Of a stretch of DNA of 64,000 nucleotides, positions 9,501-17,167 are shown piece by piece. The first letter of the stretch is position 1. Each line of letters begins with the position of its first letter. Both the position numbers and the translations under genes were made by a program. The notes under the pieces are model-generated. The model was given only the letters and a program-made list of their open reading frames with translations. It had not been told where the DNA came from and made no database searches. The stretch is taken from the NCBI GenBank assembly GCA_964412555.1, contig CAYPPG010000002.1:62001-126000 (forward strand), in the 5' to 3' direction. Source of the stretch: CAYPPG01 sp964412555. GTDB taxonomy: Bacteria > Hinthialibacterota > Hinthialibacteria > Hinthialibacterales > Hinthialibacteraceae.

Positions 9501-9827
9501 CCCTTCATATTCAATCTGCGCCGTCTGATCCGACACTACTTTTCCGCTGTCCCACAAATTCCCTTTGTCATTCCTCAATACTTGTCTGTTATTCGCAACA
9601 AGAATTTGATACGCTGTCTGCTTCTGTCCCCGCAATGTTGTATCTTTGGACTCAAGCACCCAACTCAAGCGAGGCTCCATCACATCGATTCCCTGTGGAT
9701 TCACCCGATATTCACAACGCAGATACTCGACAATAAGCGGAGCCGTATCATCGGCTTTTACTTCTTTGCTATTTTGAATCATCCCGACTATGGATAGGCA
9801 TAAAAACACACATAAAATCGTTCTCAT
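6546..9827 (-). CDS. Secreted alpha-L-rhamnosidase, glycoside hydrolase family 78
   Basis: The 1093-residue protein starts with a signal peptide (MRTILCVFLCLSIVGM). It has the Bac_rhamnosid_N domain (residues about 30-330; EPRLSWVL, YQILVA, LRSG..WWKVQVWDE), a concanavalin-like domain, the (alpha/alpha)6 catalytic domain (about 590-950) and a C-terminal beta domain. The catalytic segment DCPQRDERLGWTGD spans residues 663-676, giving Asp668, Glu669, Trp673 and Asp676, and the second acid is Glu949 in IWERWDGW, matching the residues known in Bacillus GH78 RhaB. It would release terminal L-rhamnose from plant or algal polymers outside the cytoplasm. No other rhamnose genes are adjacent. The opposite strand is open for 1085 codons, see rejected items. 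Confidence 0.95.
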   Translation of the reverse strand: MRTILCVFLCLSIVGMIQNSKEVKADDTAPLIVEYLRCEYRVNPQGIDVMEPRLSWVLESKDTTLRGQKQTAYQILVANNRQVLRNDKGNLWDSGKVVSDQTAQIEYEGKALRSGMKCWWKVQVWDEAGRMSEWSAPANWTMGLLTSEDWKAQWIQEQLPMSFENCQWIWYPEGNAQQKVPAGKRYFRRTFEVGKSETADEAHFLVTADDRYTLYVNGLKASQSVSGEDAWNQPQIHSIGTFLQTGVNVLAIEAENAIEGPAGLTGKCVIRFRSNKQKVVPIDSSWKCTNEPESSWWSSDFDDASWKSAQEFASVGQVGTPWMVPGTDYGYVFTPIPYFRKEFEIQKPIRRATVYASALGLYRLCMNGKRIGKDEYTPGWSDYRKRVYYNTYDITKSIQEGANTIGAMLGDGWYAGYLGWGRIRNRYNGEPQFLVQLNIEYEDGSTEIIGTNDTWKFGYGPIQESDFLMGEWHDARKEIDGWDTTEFDDTEWQTAVFAEVPDIELEAYPSEPVRALEKIEPIQISEPKPGVYVYDLGQNMVGWIRLKVKGEAGTEIRLRFAEVLNPDGTLYTVNLREARCIDRYIMSGQGVEVWEPKFTFHGFRYVEITGYLGRPPLDAITGIVAYSDMPRAGDLETSNALVNQLFHNIVWGQLGNYLEIPTDCPQRDERLGWTGDAQVFIRTGSYNFDVASFFTKWLVDLEDSRNEAGAYAHVAPDVGVGFDSPGWADAGIICPYTMYQFYGDKRVLEKHYPAMAKYIAYLEKNSDDLIRPERGFGDWLSLKAETPKDFIATAYFAHVTRLMSEIAHILGKEQDVEEYRDLYQRIKAAFNQKYVTNVVGSNSQTCNVMALAMDLLSQEDSRESTTEFFEEPADLELLKQPVIERAFWELRRDLFVRNWHMSTGFLGVRHLLPVLTKFGRLDIAYRLLLNETFPSWLYEVKNGATTIWERWDGWTEEFGFQNPGMNSFNHYAYGAVGEWLYDTVAGIDTDGPAFKKISIRPQPGGDLTYAKASYNSIHGLIASEWRLEDGLFQLNVRIPVNTSATVYIPTETVDAILETEEPAVKREKVKFLGFEGGFAVFDIQSGYYQFLVK

Positions 9828-10057
9828 CGTGTAACTCCTTTCAGCACAAACGCCAGATCAATGAAATGGACAACCATGGATCATGGATTGAATATACTGA
9901 AATCATTTAAGATTTCTACAAGAATTTAAACAAGGGTTTGGATTTCACCTCCGATTTGGATTTTACCCCTTGACCAGTATGCAATTATATAGAAAAGTAT
10001 TATTAACACGATTCATAAAATCGTATTATTGAAAATGCTTATCAAAAGAGGTCCCTC

Positions 10058-10870
10058 ATGAAACACAAACATCTTTTTGGACTCGCATGGTCTCTGTTCT
10101 TAGTATTTCCGTTATTTATTGCGTCTGCCCAAGAGATCACTCCGATCGGAGAGATCAATGCCGTGGATGATGAAGGCGTTGCAACGTTTCCCGGTTTGCA
10201 GACGAGTGACCAATTTACCATTGAAGGTATCGCATTGAATGATCCTGGCATTTTTTGGGGTGGTGAAGGGGAACGGCGGGATTTTATTCTCTTTATGCAG
10301 GATGATACCGGCGGAATTCAGGTTTATTCCGGTGGCTGGTATGGCGGTGGAGTGCCGAATTACCCAAATGTAAATGTTCAAGTGGGTGATCGTCTTCGGG
10401 TCACCGGCTTGACCGGCAGTTTCGGCGGGAAAACCAATATCAATGAACGTCACAACAAGGACCAGAAATTTGAAATTGAAAATCTCGGCCATGTCGGTGA
10501 ACCGGAACCAATCCCGATTACCGATTTTGCCACCGCTACCCAGTTCGATCCCACCCGTGAAACCGGCGGTGAATATTATCAAGGCCGTCTTGTGGTTTTG
10601 AAAAATGCGAAAATCATTGAAGGAACCTGGGAAAACGGGGGTATGCTGACCGTAGCCGATCCTTCCGGCGGAACCATCCAAGTCGAACTTCGATACTCTA
10701 CCGGCATCGGTGAACATCCCCTGCCGCAGGGCACATTCGACATCGTCGGCATCTTCGATCAGGAAGATGTTGAACCGCCTCACACTGAAGTCTATTTGGT
10801 GTGGCCGCGTTCTTATGCCGATTTCAAAACCGGAGCAAGTGCCGTTGAAAACTGGAACTTATTTAAATAA
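10058..10870 (+). CDS. Secreted protein with OB-fold-like domain, function unknown
   Basis: A 270-residue protein with a clear signal peptide (MKHKHLFGLAWSLF...ASA, cut near residue 24). The mature part has the pattern of nuclease-associated OB-fold modules: FTIEGIAL, DFILFMQDDTGGIQVYSGGW, VQVGDRLRVTGLTG, then a second part (YYQGRLVVLKNAKII, MLTVADPSGGTIQVEL, GTFDIVGIFDQ). No catalytic domain is attached. GAGG lies 7 bases before the ATG. The last 26 bases overlap the downstream pseudopilin gene, so the two are probably translated together. The C-terminus VENWNLFK recalls the DWSLY end of the protease at 64. Export is clear; function is unknown. Confidence 0.7.
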   Translation: MKHKHLFGLAWSLFLVFPLFIASAQEITPIGEINAVDDEGVATFPGLQTSDQFTIEGIALNDPGIFWGGEGERRDFILFMQDDTGGIQVYSGGWYGGGVPNYPNVNVQVGDRLRVTGLTGSFGGKTNINERHNKDQKFEIENLGHVGEPEPIPITDFATATQFDPTRETGGEYYQGRLVVLKNAKIIEGTWENGGMLTVADPSGGTIQVELRYSTGIGEHPLPQGTFDIVGIFDQEDVEPPHTEVYLVWPRSYADFKTGASAVENWNLFK

Positions 10871-11516
10871 CAAAGCGTTCACATTGATTGAACTGCTCAT
10901 CGTGGTGGCTATCATCGGCATCCTTGCCGCCATCGCCGTGCCGAACTTTTTGCAAGCGCAGGTGCGCAGCAAAATCGCCGCGGCGAAGGCAAACATCCAT
11001 GCGTGCGCGAATGCACTGGAATCCTATCGCATCGATTTGAACGCATTACCGCCCACCCGGTATTTCTGCCTGGCTTTGGGGTCGGAAAAGGCGAAGAAAT
11101 ATTTTGAACTACCGTGGGAATTGACGACACCGGTCGCCTACTTGAACGATCGGCCGCTCGACCCGTTTTACACATTCCCCGGCGCATCCGAAGAAGCGCC
11201 GGGCCACACCATTAAATACCGCAAACCCGGTTTCGGCTATTTCAACAATATGCCGACCGAAGAAGGAATTTGGGTACCGAAATCGTTTCCCAAAGATGAC
11301 GGAGATTACATTTTTTACAACAACGCTTCGCAAGAACATCCGGTATCCAAGTGCCCAGTGGAATACGGTCTCTGGAGCATCGGCCCGGTTCCGAAAGAGG
11401 AAATCTCCATGAATATATACGAACCGGTTCCCTCCCATACCTGGTATTCCCCCACGAACGGAACCATCAGTATGGGAATCATCGTCAGATTGAGCACCGG
11501 CCACACCGCGCCGTAA
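10845..11516 (+). CDS. Type IV pilin / type II secretion-like pseudopilin
   Basis: The 223-residue product has the prepilin signature NNKA-FTLIELLIVVAIIGILAAIAVP, with Glu at mature position 5. The residue before Phe1 is Ala rather than the usual Gly. I place the start at TTG 10845, because GGAG lies 9 bases upstream and gives an 11-residue leader; ATG 10815 has no ribosome site. The mature domain has a long N-terminal helix (FLQAQVRSKIAAAKANI) and a soluble part rich in Pro, Tyr and Gly with two separated cysteines. It overlaps the secreted protein gene by 26 bases in another frame. No pilin assembly genes are adjacent; the nearest apparatus is at 59332. Confidence 0.8.
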   Translation: MKTGTYLNNKAFTLIELLIVVAIIGILAAIAVPNFLQAQVRSKIAAAKANIHACANALESYRIDLNALPPTRYFCLALGSEKAKKYFELPWELTTPVAYLNDRPLDPFYTFPGASEEAPGHTIKYRKPGFGYFNNMPTEEGIWVPKSFPKDDGDYIFYNNASQEHPVSKCPVEYGLWSIGPVPKEEISMNIYEPVPSHTWYSPTNGTISMGIIVRLSTGHTAP

Positions 11517-11535
11517 CAAAAGAAAGGATTTTACT

Positions 11536-12069
11536 ATGAAAAAAGCCATTATTTCCGTTCTCCTTGCATTTCTCATTATCGTACCGTTGATCCTATTCGC
11601 ACATGAACACCACTCTCATCAGCATGGAATGACTTCCACGGTCGACTTTCGGCCATCCACGATAGAAGAATTAGAACGGTTTCACGGCCATCTTGGACCT
11701 TTTGTCGTGCTGGGCGCAAAAATGGGAGAACATGCGCACACCGCTTATGAGATGCCACAATATTTCGGGGTGACCGTAAAAGTGGAAGCCCCCGCATCCC
11801 CACCACCATCCTGCCTGATCGACGGTCTTCAACTCGGAACCGGTGCGACGATGGGAAAAGGCAATATCGAGCACATCATTGCCGATGAAATCAAAGTTAC
11901 AATCATCGAAGATTTATCCGGCAAGAAAGTGATTTATCAGCTAAAAGACTCCACCCTGGAACTGCTCGACCGCTGGGCAAAAGAGGATAAAATCACAGTC
12001 ACAGAAAGGGGACGCCAGATGTTTAAAATGAAAGCGGAAGAACTGTTTGAAGTTCAAGTACAGGAATAA
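11536..12069 (+). CDS. Exported FmdE-domain protein
   Basis: A 177-residue protein with an N-terminal signal sequence (MKKAIISVLLAFLIIVPLILFA) followed by a His-rich stretch (HEHHSHQHG). The FmdE domain covers about residues 37-140: FHGHLGPFVVLGAKMG, then SCLIDGLQLGTGATMGKGNI with the conserved Cys and Gly residues. FmdE is subunit E of formylmethanofuran dehydrogenase in methanogens, but isolated FmdE domains are widespread and are thought to bind metals. Export is unusual for the fold. It follows the pseudopilin by 19 bases with AAAGGA upstream. It converges with nikR, so a metal role (nickel or other) is conceivable, but this is inference. Confidence 0.75.
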   Translation: MKKAIISVLLAFLIIVPLILFAHEHHSHQHGMTSTVDFRPSTIEELERFHGHLGPFVVLGAKMGEHAHTAYEMPQYFGVTVKVEAPASPPPSCLIDGLQLGTGATMGKGNIEHIIADEIKVTIIEDLSGKKVIYQLKDSTLELLDRWAKEDKITVTERGRQMFKMKAEELFEVQVQE

Positions 12070-12134
12070 ACCAAATACCTTACGCTCCAGCGGGCAGGAT
12101 CAAGATGATATTGATCATTTGAAAGGTCTGTCTG

Positions 12135-12329
12135 ATGAAAACTGATATGAGTTCGCAGGCGGTTACGATGCGTTTGAAACAAACCAGCGAACTTCGGCGG
12201 CTCTGCCTAGCACTCGCCGGGAATCGATGGAAAGAGAAATATCCGCTACGGCAAGGCAGTGCCGATGGAAGTGATGACCAACCGCCCGTGCTTCACCCCC
12301 CGCGTTCCGATGAGCCGGTCCGCGAATGA
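12135..12329 (+). CDS. Possible small protein, unrecognised
   Basis: A 64-codon frame. The first 37 codons (MKTDMSSQAVTMRLKQTSELRRLCLAL) look like an amphipathic, Leu/Arg-rich protein start. The remaining 27 codons run antisense to the 3' end of nikR and look like shadow sequence. No convincing ribosome site is seen. It may be a truncated small gene or chance. I keep it because the N-terminal part looks protein-like. Confidence 0.25.
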   Translation: MKTDMSSQAVTMRLKQTSELRRLCLALAGNRWKEKYPLRQGSADGSDDQPPVLHPPRSDEPVRE

Positions 12330-12662
12330 CCGCACAAGTTTTCCTTCCCCCCGCACGACGATCGCTTCCAAACAGTTGTAATGGTCCAGATGAACGTGCA
12401 TGGCGGATATGACATGGGCTTCGCTATGGTGTTGTTCGGAAATCACTTTTTCCGATAGTTCACGTACGTGATGATCGTATAAAATCGTGATGACGCCCAC
12501 CACTTCTTTATTTTCCTCGATGTCCTGTTGAATCAGCCGGTCGCGGATGAGATCACGAATTCCTTCGGACCGGTTTGTATACCCTTTTCGATTGAGGAGT
12601 TCGTCGAACTGTTTCAGTAAATCTTCCGGCAACGATACACTAAACCGCACGGCTTCCGGCAT
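12246..12662 (-). CDS. nikR: Nickel-responsive transcriptional regulator NikR
   Basis: The 138-residue protein has an N-terminal ribbon-helix-helix domain (MPEAVRFSVSLPEDLLKQFD) and a C-terminal ACT-like nickel domain. The high-affinity nickel ligands of E. coli NikR (His76, His87, His89, Cys95) correspond to His78, His89, His91 and Cys97 here, in QHHSEAHVISAMHVHLDHYNC (two stretches). All are present, so a nickel-sensing repressor is likely. The start at 12662 lies 23 bases inside the upstream DVU0298-like gene, suggesting translational coupling. No nickel transporter or hydrogenase gene is in the window, so the target is elsewhere or is the convergent FmdE-type protein. Confidence 0.9.
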   Translation of the reverse strand: MPEAVRFSVSLPEDLLKQFDELLNRKGYTNRSEGIRDLIRDRLIQQDIEENKEVVGVITILYDHHVRELSEKVISEQHHSEAHVISAMHVHLDHYNCLEAIVVRGEGKLVRSFADRLIGTRGVKHGRLVITSIGTALP

Positions 12663-13188
12663 GTTCTTTTGTTCCTCCAAATTTCTCGTATGATTTCTGC
12701 GCTTCTTCGCGAACCTCATGTTCGGGAGAGTGCAAGTAATGCTGGATGCGAAATCTCGCCTCATTCGCGAATTCTGGCTCCACGGGTCCGATGTGCCCCA
12801 ACGCCCATAACGTGCCTTGGACAATTTCCGGACGTTCCTCTCCGTCCAATACGGCAATGAGCATCGAGAGGAAATCATGCAGAGGTTCGTGATTCTTCGC
12901 GAGGACCGCACCGATCACCTGCGGTACGAACCAGCCCATATTGCCCGATTCATCGTTGAGCATCCAAAAGAGCCGCCGGCAAAAGTCTTTCACGCATTTC
13001 GGATCTTTTTTGATCCATACTTCCGTGGCGATTTCGATTCCTTCGACCGCTTTCCACCGGATCGCTTCATCGGGATGGAATGTAAATGCAAGCAGTTTGC
13101 TTAAAATAACTTTTCGTTTTGAAGCCAATCTTCGGATCGCTTCAAAATCACCGTTTTCCAAATGTTGCTTGAGTTCTTCCTTTATCAT
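12640..13188 (-). CDS. HEAT-repeat protein, DVU0298-like
   Basis: A 182-residue, all-helical protein made of HEAT-like repeats (FHPDEAIRWKAVEGI, LNDESGNMGWFVPQVIGAVL, EIVQGTLWALGHIG, PEHEVREEAQKSYEKFGG). The NDESG-N-GW segment is the hallmark I associate with the DVU0298 family, known from Desulfovibrio and other anaerobes, with no assigned biochemical role. No signal peptide is present. It overlaps nikR by 23 bases and forms an operon with it. A scaffold or protein-binding role is inferred from the fold alone. Confidence 0.7.
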   Translation of the reverse strand: MIKEELKQHLENGDFEAIRRLASKRKVILSKLLAFTFHPDEAIRWKAVEGIEIATEVWIKKDPKCVKDFCRRLFWMLNDESGNMGWFVPQVIGAVLAKNHEPLHDFLSMLIAVLDGEERPEIVQGTLWALGHIGPVEPEFANEARFRIQHYLHSPEHEVREEAQKSYEKFGGTKEHAGSRAV

Positions 13189-13290
13189 GTCGTTTTGTAT
13201 GTCCTAAGCACAATGGGTAATTCCATAGGATTGCCTTTACAAATATGGATCAACAAGCAATTACAGACAGAATTGCCTCTACAAAATGGT

Positions 13291-13314
13291 GGGGTAGACC
13301 TGTGTGTCTACCCC
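13291..13314. repeat. Palindromic repeat, GGGGTAGAC..GTCTACCCC class
   Basis: A perfect 9-bp stem, GGGGTAGAC and GTCTACCCC, around a 6-base loop. It lies just after the stop of the sugar isomerase gene, between that gene and the DVU0298-like gene upstream of it. A second copy is at 24883. Confidence 0.8.
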
Positions 13315-13327
13315 TACTGTGTACCTG

Positions 13328-14314
13328 TTATTGTAATCCTGCGATAATAGAACGCAAATAATGGACGTCTTTTTTCAGCACATCCAGCCGCTCTTCTGTT
13401 TTGTAATGGCCGAGCGAGTCATCCTCGATGCTCACATATCCGTGAAACCCAGCTTTTTTTAGGATATTCATAATTTTCTTGAAATCCAAATCGCCGTCCG
13501 GAACCGCTACGGAATGTTCGCCGTACATCCAGCCTGGTTTACGCCGCACGTCGCGCTGATCCTCGGGATGCTTGACGTTTTTGGCATGAAAGTGTTTCGT
13601 TCGGGGAGCATATTCTTTTACGAAATCATAGATTTCCGGCCGGGTATATCCGTACCAATACAAATTAGTCGGATCGAGACACAATCCGAATTCATCGGGA
13701 GAAAATTTTTTCAGCATAGGCCGCACAATTTCCGGCCGATTGCAAAAATGCTGCAGATTTTCAATGGTGATTTCTATCCCATGTATTTTCCCGTGGGCGG
13801 TCAATTCCTTCAGGACAGCGAGAGCTCGTTTGAGAAATGCTTTGTCATCCATTGTACGAGGGGCACCAAGGGGGAAATAGACTAGATGCGCTCCAGCGGC
13901 AGGTGCGTTTTCGATCAACGTTTTCGCCCATTTCAAATTTTCAGAATCGTCTTTATCCGGATCAAAGCGCAATGGGGCACAAATCACAGGGGTTTGTAAA
14001 TCGTATTTCTTTGCATCTGCTTGGATTTTGCCAGCATTCTTACTAGTATCGAAACTGTATGGAGTTTCTCCACCGGCGGTGAGACGGGAGCAGGAAAGAT
14101 CGGAACTGACATGAATTTCGATTCCTTTCACACCGACTGCCTTTGCCGCTTCCCATGTGCTGTCTATTTCCAAACTACCGATCAATGGATTGCACAAAAT
14201 CACTTCCCATGATCCGCCTTCCGTTTCACTCGCGTCTGCCGGAATTCCCGCCATCATGATCGCTCCACATAAGAAAAAGGGTATTAAAACTCGGTATTGA
14301 ATCCTTTTCATCAT
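13328..14314 (-). CDS. Exported sugar phosphate isomerase/epimerase-like TIM-barrel protein
   Basis: The 328-residue product has a signal peptide (MMKRIQYRVLIPFFLCGAIMMAG..ADA) and a xylose isomerase-like TIM barrel: WEAAKAVGVKGIEIHV, IHGIEITIENLQHFCNRPEIV, DEFGLCLDPTNLYWYG, HFHAKNVK and GYVSIEDDSLGHY. The Glu, Asp, His and Glu metal ligands typical of the AP_endonuc_2 superfamily are visible in those segments. Such exported barrels are abundant in Planctomycete-like genomes and act on unknown sugars. AAAGGA lies 7 bases before the double ATG. The SDR gene ends 24 bases upstream, so the pair is probably one operon. Confidence 0.82.
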   Translation of the reverse strand: MMKRIQYRVLIPFFLCGAIMMAGIPADASETEGGSWEVILCNPLIGSLEIDSTWEAAKAVGVKGIEIHVSSDLSCSRLTAGGETPYSFDTSKNAGKIQADAKKYDLQTPVICAPLRFDPDKDDSENLKWAKTLIENAPAAGAHLVYFPLGAPRTMDDKAFLKRALAVLKELTAHGKIHGIEITIENLQHFCNRPEIVRPMLKKFSPDEFGLCLDPTNLYWYGYTRPEIYDFVKEYAPRTKHFHAKNVKHPEDQRDVRRKPGWMYGEHSVAVPDGDLDFKKIMNILKKAGFHGYVSIEDDSLGHYKTEERLDVLKKDVHYLRSIIAGLQ

Positions 14315-14337
14315 TTATGATCCTTTCTATTGACGGA

Positions 14338-15093
14338 TTAAACGACCCACATGCCTCCGTTGGCGTCGATTGTCGCGCCGACGAGATAACTGCTTTCATC
14401 CGAGGCTAAAAATAAAACAACTTTTGCCATTTCTTTGGCGGTTCCCAAACGATTGATCGGCACACGGGACAAGAGACCTTGCAAGACATCCGGTGGAGTA
14501 AATGCGTCATGAAACGGAGTATCGATAAGGCCGGGCGCAATCGCGTTGACACGAATTCCGTCGGGTATCAATTCCTTCCCCATGGATTTCGTCAAGGTAA
14601 TGACCGCCCCTTTCGCCACGCTGTACGCCATCGCACCGGTTCCTCCCCCGAAGCGGCCGGCGACGGAAGAATTCAGGACGATGACACCGCCACCGCGTTC
14701 TTTCATTTTTGCTCCGATCCGTTGGGAAAGCAATACAACGCTCCATACGTTCAACGACATGATTTCATCCCAGCGGTCTTTTTGCACTTCGAAAAACGGC
14801 ATCCGCGCGACAAGGCCACCGGCGTTGTTGAAGAGGATATCGACCGGCCCGAGGTCCTTTTCCACTTTCACTGCCAATTCTTCGACCTGTTCATCTTGGG
14901 TAAAATCGACTTGATAACAAACCGCTTTTCGTCCTTTTGCTTCGATTTCGCTTTGGAGTTTTTTGGCGCCTTCTTCATTGCGGTTGTAGGTGAAAGCGAT
15001 ATCAGCGCCTTCGTCTGCCATCAAGACCGCTGTCTCATATCCGATGCCGCTGCTGGCTCCTGTGATCAGTGCTCGTTTGTTCTGAAATCGCAT
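14338..15093 (-). CDS. SDR-family NAD(P)-dependent oxidoreductase (FabG-like)
   Basis: A 251-residue classical short-chain dehydrogenase. It shows TGASSGIG (residues 11-18) for cofactor binding, NNAGG (89-93), the catalytic Ser143, and Tyr157-xxx-Lys161 in YSVAKG. The C-terminal AIAPGLIDTPFHDAF and SSYLVGATIDANGGMWV are typical. It would reduce or oxidise a carbonyl/alcohol, perhaps a sugar intermediate given the linked isomerase gene 24 bases downstream. AAGGAG lies 8 bases upstream of the ATG. Although FabG-like, no other fatty acid genes are adjacent, so a sugar or alcohol substrate is as likely. Confidence 0.88.
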   Translation of the reverse strand: MRFQNKRALITGASSGIGYETAVLMADEGADIAFTYNRNEEGAKKLQSEIEAKGRKAVCYQVDFTQDEQVEELAVKVEKDLGPVDILFNNAGGLVARMPFFEVQKDRWDEIMSLNVWSVVLLSQRIGAKMKERGGGVIVLNSSVAGRFGGGTGAMAYSVAKGAVITLTKSMGKELIPDGIRVNAIAPGLIDTPFHDAFTPPDVLQGLLSRVPINRLGTAKEMAKVVLFLASDESSYLVGATIDANGGMWVV

Positions 15094-15280
15094 GAAATAT
15101 CTCCTTTAGATTTCATTCTTGATTGTCAATACCATTCACGGTTTATTTGTTTATTGTTTCTCCGGAGAGTATTGTATTCCAAGAAGCCATGGAATGGAAT
15201 GAAAAGCAAATTTTGATACGCTATCTTTCGTAAATATTTATGCAGGGTAGAATAAAAATTGGCAAGAAGGAAGCGGTGTT

Positions 15281-15428
15281 GTGGTGCAGACATCCTGTCT
15301 GTCCGACTGGGAGCGCGGGCATCCCTGCCCGCACTTTCCACGCACCATCGGGCAATCACGACGGTCTCTGACATCTTGCATTGGCTACCCGCTGCGTTGT
15401 ATGATGCGGGCAAGGATGCCCGCGCTCC
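15281..15428. repeat. Composite palindromic element with 15-bp terminal inverted repeats
   Basis: It begins with GTGGTGCAGACATCCTGTCTG (15281-15301). Then follows a 119-bp segment bounded by GGAGCGCGGGCATCC (15310-15324) and its exact reverse complement (15414-15428). Each end also folds as a GCGGGCA/TGCCCGC hairpin. No coding frame is inside. This looks like a small non-autonomous, MITE-like unit. A solo end is at 44147. Confidence 0.75.
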
Positions 15429-15457
15429 GACAATCGAAAAGTTATTCATTCACAAAC

Positions 15458-17167
15458 ATGATACTGCGTTACAGCTTACAAAAACAATCCGAAGAGGAAC
15501 TCGAAATTCAACGGCGGCGGTTGATCTGGCTGATCGGGCTGCGGTGGTATGGAGCGGGAAGCATCATCCCGGCCGCCCTTCTCGGACGATTCGTTCTGGG
15601 CATGCATTTGCCGGTGCTGTATTTGTTGTGTTTAGCCGCGTTCATGTTTCTGTATAATTTATATTATTCGAAGAGGGTATACAAACCAACATTCAATCCG
15701 CGAATTGCTCTTCACCAAACTGTGCTGGATATTACTGTTTTAACACTTGTCCTGTTTGGAACCGGCGGATTTCAAAATCCCTTTTTTACCTTCTATTTCT
15801 TTCAAGTAATTATCGTATGGATTATTCTTCCTTTTCGAGAAAGTGTTTTATTGACGATTTTTATTACTTTCTGTTTCGCGTTGCAGGCTCTTGCCCCTTC
15901 CGCTTTCGATCTACGGACTAGCAACGAAGGGGTTTTGCAACTGGGGGAGCTTCCTTTTCATGTTCTTGGCGCGCCGTTCAGTTTCGTCATTACGACTGTC
16001 ATTACCGCCTATTTTGTGTACATCATCATGGCCGACTTGCGGAAGCGGGAACATGAATTGCGGATTGCCCAAAGGCGGGCGGAGTTGGAACTCAATAAAT
16101 TGGACAATATACTCAGTCAATTGGGGGCGGGGATGCTTGTGATCGATCGCTGGCAGCGAATCGATTGGTTGAACAACCGTATTCGGGAATGGTTCGGTCC
16201 GGAAGGAGAGGATGAGACGGTTGCTTGTTACCGGGTGGTCCGCGCCGCGAGGGATTTGATGCAATCCATGGGGAAAGGGAATCAGGAGGAACACAAACGT
16301 CATTTTTATCATACGATGCGGCTGCCGACGTTGATGCAGGATATCTGTGACTTTGAAATCATGGTCAGTCCGGTTTGTGACAGCAAAGGCGATTTGTTTC
16401 AAATCATCGAATTGGTGCTCGATGTAACGGATCAGAAAAAACAAGAACAACGCTGGGCACAAGCGCAGCGTTTGGCCGCAATCGGCCAGTTGGCTGCGGG
16501 GGTGGCTCATGAAATCAACACGCCGCTCGGTACGATCAATATCCTGGCGAATGAGGCATCGGACATGTTGGAAAATAGCGAAGAAGTGCAATCTTGCCCT
16601 CATATCGGAGAATTGCAGGAGGCCTTATCGACCATTCACAACCAAACCAAGCGCTGCAAATCCATCACTCAAAGCCTGCTTAATATTTCCCGCAAACCGG
16701 CGTACGAGAGAAAACATTGTAACATAAACGATATTGTGCATTCGGCACTGGAACTCGCTCAACATCGGCTGGCGGGTATCGAAGTCGAAGCGCAGTTGGA
16801 TCCGATTCTGCCTTCGATCACGACCGATGTGAACGGAGTGGAACGATGCGTCTTCAACCTTCTTCTCAATGCCGCCGATGCTTTTGAAAAACACGATTAT
16901 GACAAACGAATTGTCATTCAAACGAATCAGATTCATGATATGATTGTCATACAAGTGGAAGATAACGGAGACGGCATCAGCCCCGAGGATCTTTCTCATG
17001 TGTTCGAGCCGTTTTTTACGACAAAAACCGTGGGGAAGGGGACAGGTCTCGGACTGTATGTATCCTATGAAACGATCCACGATTTGGGCGGACGTCTCGA
17101 AATCGACAGCAAAAGAGACGAAGGAACGCAGGCCACGATTTATTTACCGATCGATCATGACGAATAA
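15458..17167 (+). CDS. RegB/PrrB-like membrane sensor histidine kinase
   Basis: The 569-residue protein has six hydrophobic segments in its first 220 residues, then a PAS-like region (LDNILSQLGAGMLVIDRWQRI), a HisKA domain with His351 in VAHEINTPLGTI, and an HATPase domain with N, G1 (DNGDGIS) and G2 (GKGTGLGL) boxes. Between membrane segments 3 and 4 lies GGFQNPF (residues 103-109), which fits the GGxxNPF heptapeptide known as the quinone-binding site of RegB. This suggests sensing of quinone redox state. The start at 15458 is the first methionine after the repeat element; upstream codons are repeat sequence. It overlaps the regulator gene by 11 bases. Confidence 0.85.
   Translation: MILRYSLQKQSEEELEIQRRRLIWLIGLRWYGAGSIIPAALLGRFVLGMHLPVLYLLCLAAFMFLYNLYYSKRVYKPTFNPRIALHQTVLDITVLTLVLFGTGGFQNPFFTFYFFQVIIVWIILPFRESVLLTIFITFCFALQALAPSAFDLRTSNEGVLQLGELPFHVLGAPFSFVITTVITAYFVYIIMADLRKREHELRIAQRRAELELNKLDNILSQLGAGMLVIDRWQRIDWLNNRIREWFGPEGEDETVACYRVVRAARDLMQSMGKGNQEEHKRHFYHTMRLPTLMQDICDFEIMVSPVCDSKGDLFQIIELVLDVTDQKKQEQRWAQAQRLAAIGQLAAGVAHEINTPLGTINILANEASDMLENSEEVQSCPHIGELQEALSTIHNQTKRCKSITQSLLNISRKPAYERKHCNINDIVHSALELAQHRLAGIEVEAQLDPILPSITTDVNGVERCVFNLLLNAADAFEKHDYDKRIVIQTNQIHDMIVIQVEDNGDGISPEDLSHVFEPFFTTKTVGKGTGLGLYVSYETIHDLGGRLEIDSKRDEGTQATIYLPIDHDE

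Noticed and set aside
6540..9797. A 1085-codon open frame antisense to the rhamnosidase gene
   Set aside because: It covers nearly the whole gene in one frame, but its product is Arg/Ile/Pro/Phe/His-rich without any domain pattern, and the minus strand has a perfect GH78 enzyme. It reflects codon usage of the real gene.
15281..15457. Longer start for the RegB-like kinase
   Set aside because: These codons lie in the composite repeat element; the membrane domain starts just after ATG 15458.
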